From an uncultured Eubacterium sp. (GTDB taxonomy: Bacteria > Bacillota > Clostridia > Lachnospirales > Lachnospiraceae): DNA of 16,981 nucleotides. The stretch lies in the NCBI GenBank assembly GCA_910584795.1, contig CAJUBZ010000014.1, positions 1 to 16,981 on the forward strand. The letters are read 5' to 3'. Position numbers and translations under genes: made by a program. Shown here piece after piece: positions 13,901-16,981 of this stretch. The first letter of the stretch is position 1; every line of letters starts with the position of its first letter. Below the pieces are notes generated by a model. The model searched no databases and was not told the DNA's origin. It was given only the letters and a program-made list of their open reading frames with translations.

Positions 13901-16162
13901 ATGAAATCAATTAACGGATATGTGGAAAGTATAACTTATAGAAATGAAGATAATGGTTATACGGTTCTTACATTGTCTTATGGTAAAAAGGAAATAAAAT
14001 GTACAGGGAATTTTGGATATATAGCCGAAGGTGAATATGTGGAGATAGAAGGCGAAGAGGTTTTTCATGATGTGTATGGAGAACAGATTAAGGTTATATC
14101 CTATAAAGTTGTTCCTGCTACAGATGAGTTATCTTTGAAGAAATATTTAGGTTCTGGTGCGATTAAAGGGCTAGGCGCTGTTTTGGCAGATAGAATTGTA
14201 GAAAAATTTGGGGAGGATACATTGCGCATCGTGGAAGAGGAGCCTGAAAGACTGGCTGAAATCAGAGGGATAACGATTCGAAAGGCTATGAGTATCTGTG
14301 AACAGATTGAAGAGAAAAAAGACATGCGGGATGTCATGATTTTTCTTCAAGGGTATGGAATTAGTCCAACGTTAAGTACAAAGATATTTACACTGTATGG
14401 TACAAAAGTGTACGATATAATTAAGTCAAATCCTTACCGACTGGCTGACGATGTTTCAGGAATAGGTTTTAAGACGGCTGATGAGATTGCAAGAAGAGCA
14501 GGTGTGGAGGTGAATGCTTCTATTCGTATTAAAAGTGGAATGTGTTTTGCGTTATCGGAAGCAGCTAATTCGGGAAATACGTATCTTCCCAAGGATAAGC
14601 TTGTGGAAGCGACGGTTAATCTGTTAGGCTTACGTAATCAATATATGAGTGCAGATGGAACTTACAATATGGATTTACTGGATAACTGTTTTACAGAATT
14701 GATTTTGGAAAAAAAGTTGATTTTAAAAAATATTGAGGAAAAAGAAGCAGTATTTTTATCAACATTTTATTACACCGAATTAAATATAGCTCGAATGTTA
14801 TTAGAGCTGAATGTCTCTAATCCTGAAGATGAGTACATAATGAATGTTAAGCTAGATACAATCGAAAAGTTGTCAGGGGTACATCTGGACGAATTACAGA
14901 GAAAGGCTGTTGTAGAAACACAGAATAATGGTGTGTCCATTATTACCGGTGGACCGGGTACAGGAAAGACGACCACCATCAATGCCATAATTCAAATGTT
15001 TGAGGCCGATGGGATGGATGTGAGTCTGGCAGCACCAACAGGGCGTGCGGCCAAGAGGATGAATGAAGCAACTGGTCATGATGCAAAAACCATACATAGA
15101 ATGTTAGAAATATCAGGTTCTTCGGAAAATGTAGGAAGAGATGAGGTAGAGGCAAGATTTGGAAGAAATGAGCAGAATCCATTAGAGACAGATGTGATTA
15201 TTGTAGATGAGATGTCTATGGTAGATACATTCTTAATGCACGCTCTCTTAAAGGCGGTTACCATTGGAACCAGAGTTGTTTTTGTAGGAGATGTCAATCA
15301 GCTGGCAAGTGTAGGTCCAGGAAATGTATTAAGAGATATGATTGAATCGGAGCAGTTCTCTGTGGTAAGACTGACAAAAGTTTTCAGACAGGCAGGAGAG
15401 AGCGGTATTGTAACAAATGCACATAAGATAAATGATGGGGAAGAGGTAGTACTGGATAACAGTAAAGGTGATTTCTTATATGTAGAAAGGGAGAATGCCC
15501 AGATGGCTCTGAATGCAACGATTGGACTGTTGAAATCAAAGCTGCCGGATTATGTTGGAGCGAGTGATCGTGATATTCAGGTATTGACACCAATGCGCGG
15601 TGGAATACTGGGGGTAAATTCTTTAAACGAGCAGCTGCAAAAATATATGAATCCAAAATCAGATGATAAGAGTGAACGGGAAGTTGCAGGGACTTTGTTT
15701 CGTGAAGGCGATAAGGTTATGCAGATTAAAAATAACTATCAGTTGGAATGGGAACAGAAAAGTATGGACGGCAGAATTTATGACAGTGGGACAGGAATCT
15801 TTAATGGTGACATGGGGATTGTTACAAAAATCAATAATTCGACCAATTATATTGAGGTTGTTTTTGATGATGACAGGTATGTGACATATGATGCCAAGCA
15901 GGCGGAGGAGTTAGAACTGGCATACGCAATTACGATTCATAAATCGCAGGGAAGTGAGTATCCGGCCGTAATCATGCCGTTAGTATCGGGTGTTTCTATG
16001 CTTATGACAAGGAATCTTCTTTATACGGGTGTTACCAGAGCAAAGAAATGTGTTTGTATCGTAGGAAGAAAAGAAACTTTTGGAGCAATGATTGCAAATG
16101 AGGATCAGCATAAAAGGTATTCCGGTCTGAAATGGAATATTGAAAATTATTATGAAGAGTAA
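13901..16162 (+). CDS. recD2: ATP-dependent DNA helicase RecD2
   Basis: A 5'-3' superfamily 1B helicase of the RecD/TraA type found in bacteria without RecBC; acts in replication-fork and repair processes. AGGAGG (13891-13896) is 4 bases before the ATG. The 753 residues comprise an N-terminal OB-like region (NGYVESITYRNEDNGYTVL), tandem helix-hairpin-helix motifs (about 80-215, GAIKGLGAVLADRIV, then GIGFKTADEIARRAGV), and the helicase core: Walker A GGPGTGKTT at 350-358, AAPTGRAAKRM, IHRMLE, Walker B DEMSM at 436-440, VGDVNQLASVGPGNVL, LTKVFRQA, then the SH3-like insert, AITIHKSQGSEYPAVI and NLLYTGVTRAKK. All motifs are intact. comF starts 47 bp downstream. Confidence 0.95.
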   Translation: MKSINGYVESITYRNEDNGYTVLTLSYGKKEIKCTGNFGYIAEGEYVEIEGEEVFHDVYGEQIKVISYKVVPATDELSLKKYLGSGAIKGLGAVLADRIVEKFGEDTLRIVEEEPERLAEIRGITIRKAMSICEQIEEKKDMRDVMIFLQGYGISPTLSTKIFTLYGTKVYDIIKSNPYRLADDVSGIGFKTADEIARRAGVEVNASIRIKSGMCFALSEAANSGNTYLPKDKLVEATVNLLGLRNQYMSADGTYNMDLLDNCFTELILEKKLILKNIEEKEAVFLSTFYYTELNIARMLLELNVSNPEDEYIMNVKLDTIEKLSGVHLDELQRKAVVETQNNGVSIITGGPGTGKTTTINAIIQMFEADGMDVSLAAPTGRAAKRMNEATGHDAKTIHRMLEISGSSENVGRDEVEARFGRNEQNPLETDVIIVDEMSMVDTFLMHALLKAVTIGTRVVFVGDVNQLASVGPGNVLRDMIESEQFSVVRLTKVFRQAGESGIVTNAHKINDGEEVVLDNSKGDFLYVERENAQMALNATIGLLKSKLPDYVGASDRDIQVLTPMRGGILGVNSLNEQLQKYMNPKSDDKSEREVAGTLFREGDKVMQIKNNYQLEWEQKSMDGRIYDSGTGIFNGDMGIVTKINNSTNYIEVVFDDDRYVTYDAKQAEELELAYAITIHKSQGSEYPAVIMPLVSGVSMLMTRNLLYTGVTRAKKCVCIVGRKETFGAMIANEDQHKRYSGLKWNIENYYEE

Positions 16163-16209
16163 AGAAACGCATGTATAAATGATGATAACATCAAGGATAA
16201 AGGGGGAGA

Positions 16210-16923
16210 ATGTTAAAAAGAAAAATAAATTCACTGGAAAGGATTTTCTTTCCAAATGTATGTCCTGTATGTCAAGACGTCATTAGACCACAGGAAAAGA
16301 TTTGTAAGGATTGTGTTCGAAAATTGAATATTATAAAAGAACCGAAATGTGAGAAATGTGGTAAACAGTTAAATACGAATGAAAAATTATTTTGCTGTGA
16401 TTGCGAATGTAGTATTCATTTTTTTGACAAAGGAGTTTGTATATTTGAATATACGGATGAGTTGAAAAAAACGTTATATGGATTTAAATATGACAATAAA
16501 AGATGCTATCGTGAATTATTCGGATATGCAGGGGCAAAAAAGTACAAGAAGTTATTAGAGGAATGGGAAATAGAAAGGATTATGCCTGTTCCTATGTATC
16601 AAAAGAAAAAACAGAAAAGAGGATATAATCAGGCTGAGGAGTTTGGAAAAGCACTGGAAGAATACACAGGGATAAAGATGGACTGCTCATGTATGATTCG
16701 TGTGAGAGATACGAGACCTCAGAAGGGTTTGAGTAAGGAAGAAAGACAACGGAATTTAAGAAGAGCATTTGCTGTTGATATGGAAAAAGTAAAGGGAGTA
16801 ACAGCAATTTTGCTGGTGGATGATATTTATACTACAGGTAGTACGTTGGATGCCTGTGCGGAGGTACTGAAAAAGGCCGGAGTAGAAAAGGTTTATTTTA
16901 TGTGTGTGGCTGGAGGGAAATAA
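16210..16923 (+). CDS. comF: ComF-family amidophosphoribosyltransferase-like protein
   Basis: 237 residues from an ATG right after AGGGGGAG. The N-terminus has cysteine pairs of a zinc-binding module: C18/C21 (CPVC), C32/C35 (CKDC), C47/C50 (CEKC) and C62, C63, C65. The rest is a type I phosphoribosyltransferase fold with GFKYDNKRC, IMPVPMYQKKKQKRGYNQAEEF, RPQKGLSKEERQRNLR and the PRPP-binding loop LLVDDIYTTGSTL containing D204 and D205. ComFC proteins are linked to DNA uptake in competent bacteria; the catalytic substrate is not established. In many Firmicutes comFC lies near comFA, but here it follows recD2 (47 bp gap), so a repair or recombination role is possible (inference). Confidence 0.93.
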   Translation: MLKRKINSLERIFFPNVCPVCQDVIRPQEKICKDCVRKLNIIKEPKCEKCGKQLNTNEKLFCCDCECSIHFFDKGVCIFEYTDELKKTLYGFKYDNKRCYRELFGYAGAKKYKKLLEEWEIERIMPVPMYQKKKQKRGYNQAEEFGKALEEYTGIKMDCSCMIRVRDTRPQKGLSKEERQRNLRRAFAVDMEKVKGVTAILLVDDIYTTGSTLDACAEVLKKAGVEKVYFMCVAGGK

Positions 16924-16930
16924 CAAAGTC

Positions 16931-16981
16931 ATGCGTACCTCGATTTCAGATGCTTTGCATCTTACATCTCGGTCGCGGACT
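16931..16981 (-). repeat. Diverged, inverted third copy of the palindromic repeat (runs to the window edge)
   Basis: On the - strand the element reads ACCGAGAT, then a variable hairpin (AGATGC-AAA-GCATCT), then ATCGAGGT: the same core as in the 3852 and 3937 copies, including the tandem G-A mismatch. The outer arms differ in sequence but still pair (AGTC with GACT, GCG with CGC), as does the inner hairpin. It begins 8 bp after the comF stop and may extend beyond the window. Confidence 0.6.

Overview
The window is AT-rich chromosomal DNA from a low-GC Firmicute, most likely a gut-type member of the Lachnospiraceae. The pointers are a Gram-positive Sec signal peptide on a large modular secreted protein, strong AGGAGG-type ribosome binding sites, TTG starts, the spoIIID-mbl gene pair known from spore formers, RecD2 without RecBC, and a C-terminal secreted-protein domain common in gut clostridia. 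All genes I can support lie on the + strand. The genus is inferred.

Layout. (1) 1-3850 is accessory, surface-related DNA. The window opens in the last 20 codons of a small protein. Then come a terminator, a regulatory region with a strong promoter, a 1068-residue secreted protein built from duplicated discoidin-like and fibronectin-III-like modules, and a 46-residue small protein whose C-terminus is identical to the fragment at position 1. This looks like the second of at least two 'surface protein + small protein + GACACC hairpin' cassettes. (2) 3850-4000 holds two identical 58-bp GC-rich palindromic repeats; a diverged, inverted third copy starts right after comF at the right edge. (3) 4060-9124 is mostly housekeeping: a small Cys-containing protein, a YitT-family membrane protein, glutamate 5-kinase (ProB), a diacylglycerol-kinase-like lipid kinase, citrate synthase and GreA. 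(4) 9190-11873 is a tight three-gene run: a WYL-domain regulator, a stand-alone KdpD N-terminal domain with no histidine kinase, and an EamA/DMT transporter. (5) 11964-13750 is spoIIID and mbl, separated by a 530-bp gap packed with hairpins. (6) 13901-16923 is recD2 and comF.

Working together: spoIIID (mother-cell sporulation regulator) and mbl (cell-wall elongation) keep the order seen in Bacillus. The lipid kinase and citrate synthase genes are 27 bp apart and probably co-transcribed. The surface protein and the 46-residue protein are 17 bp apart and share one promoter and one terminator. The most interesting items are the small-protein cassette, where every nucleotide difference between the two copies is synonymous; the orphan KdpD sensor domain next to a WYL regulator; a 14-bp motif shared by two promoter regions; the palindromic repeat family with a conserved core; and a 16-base Tn5-adapter-like string between the two repeat copies, which may mark an assembly artefact.
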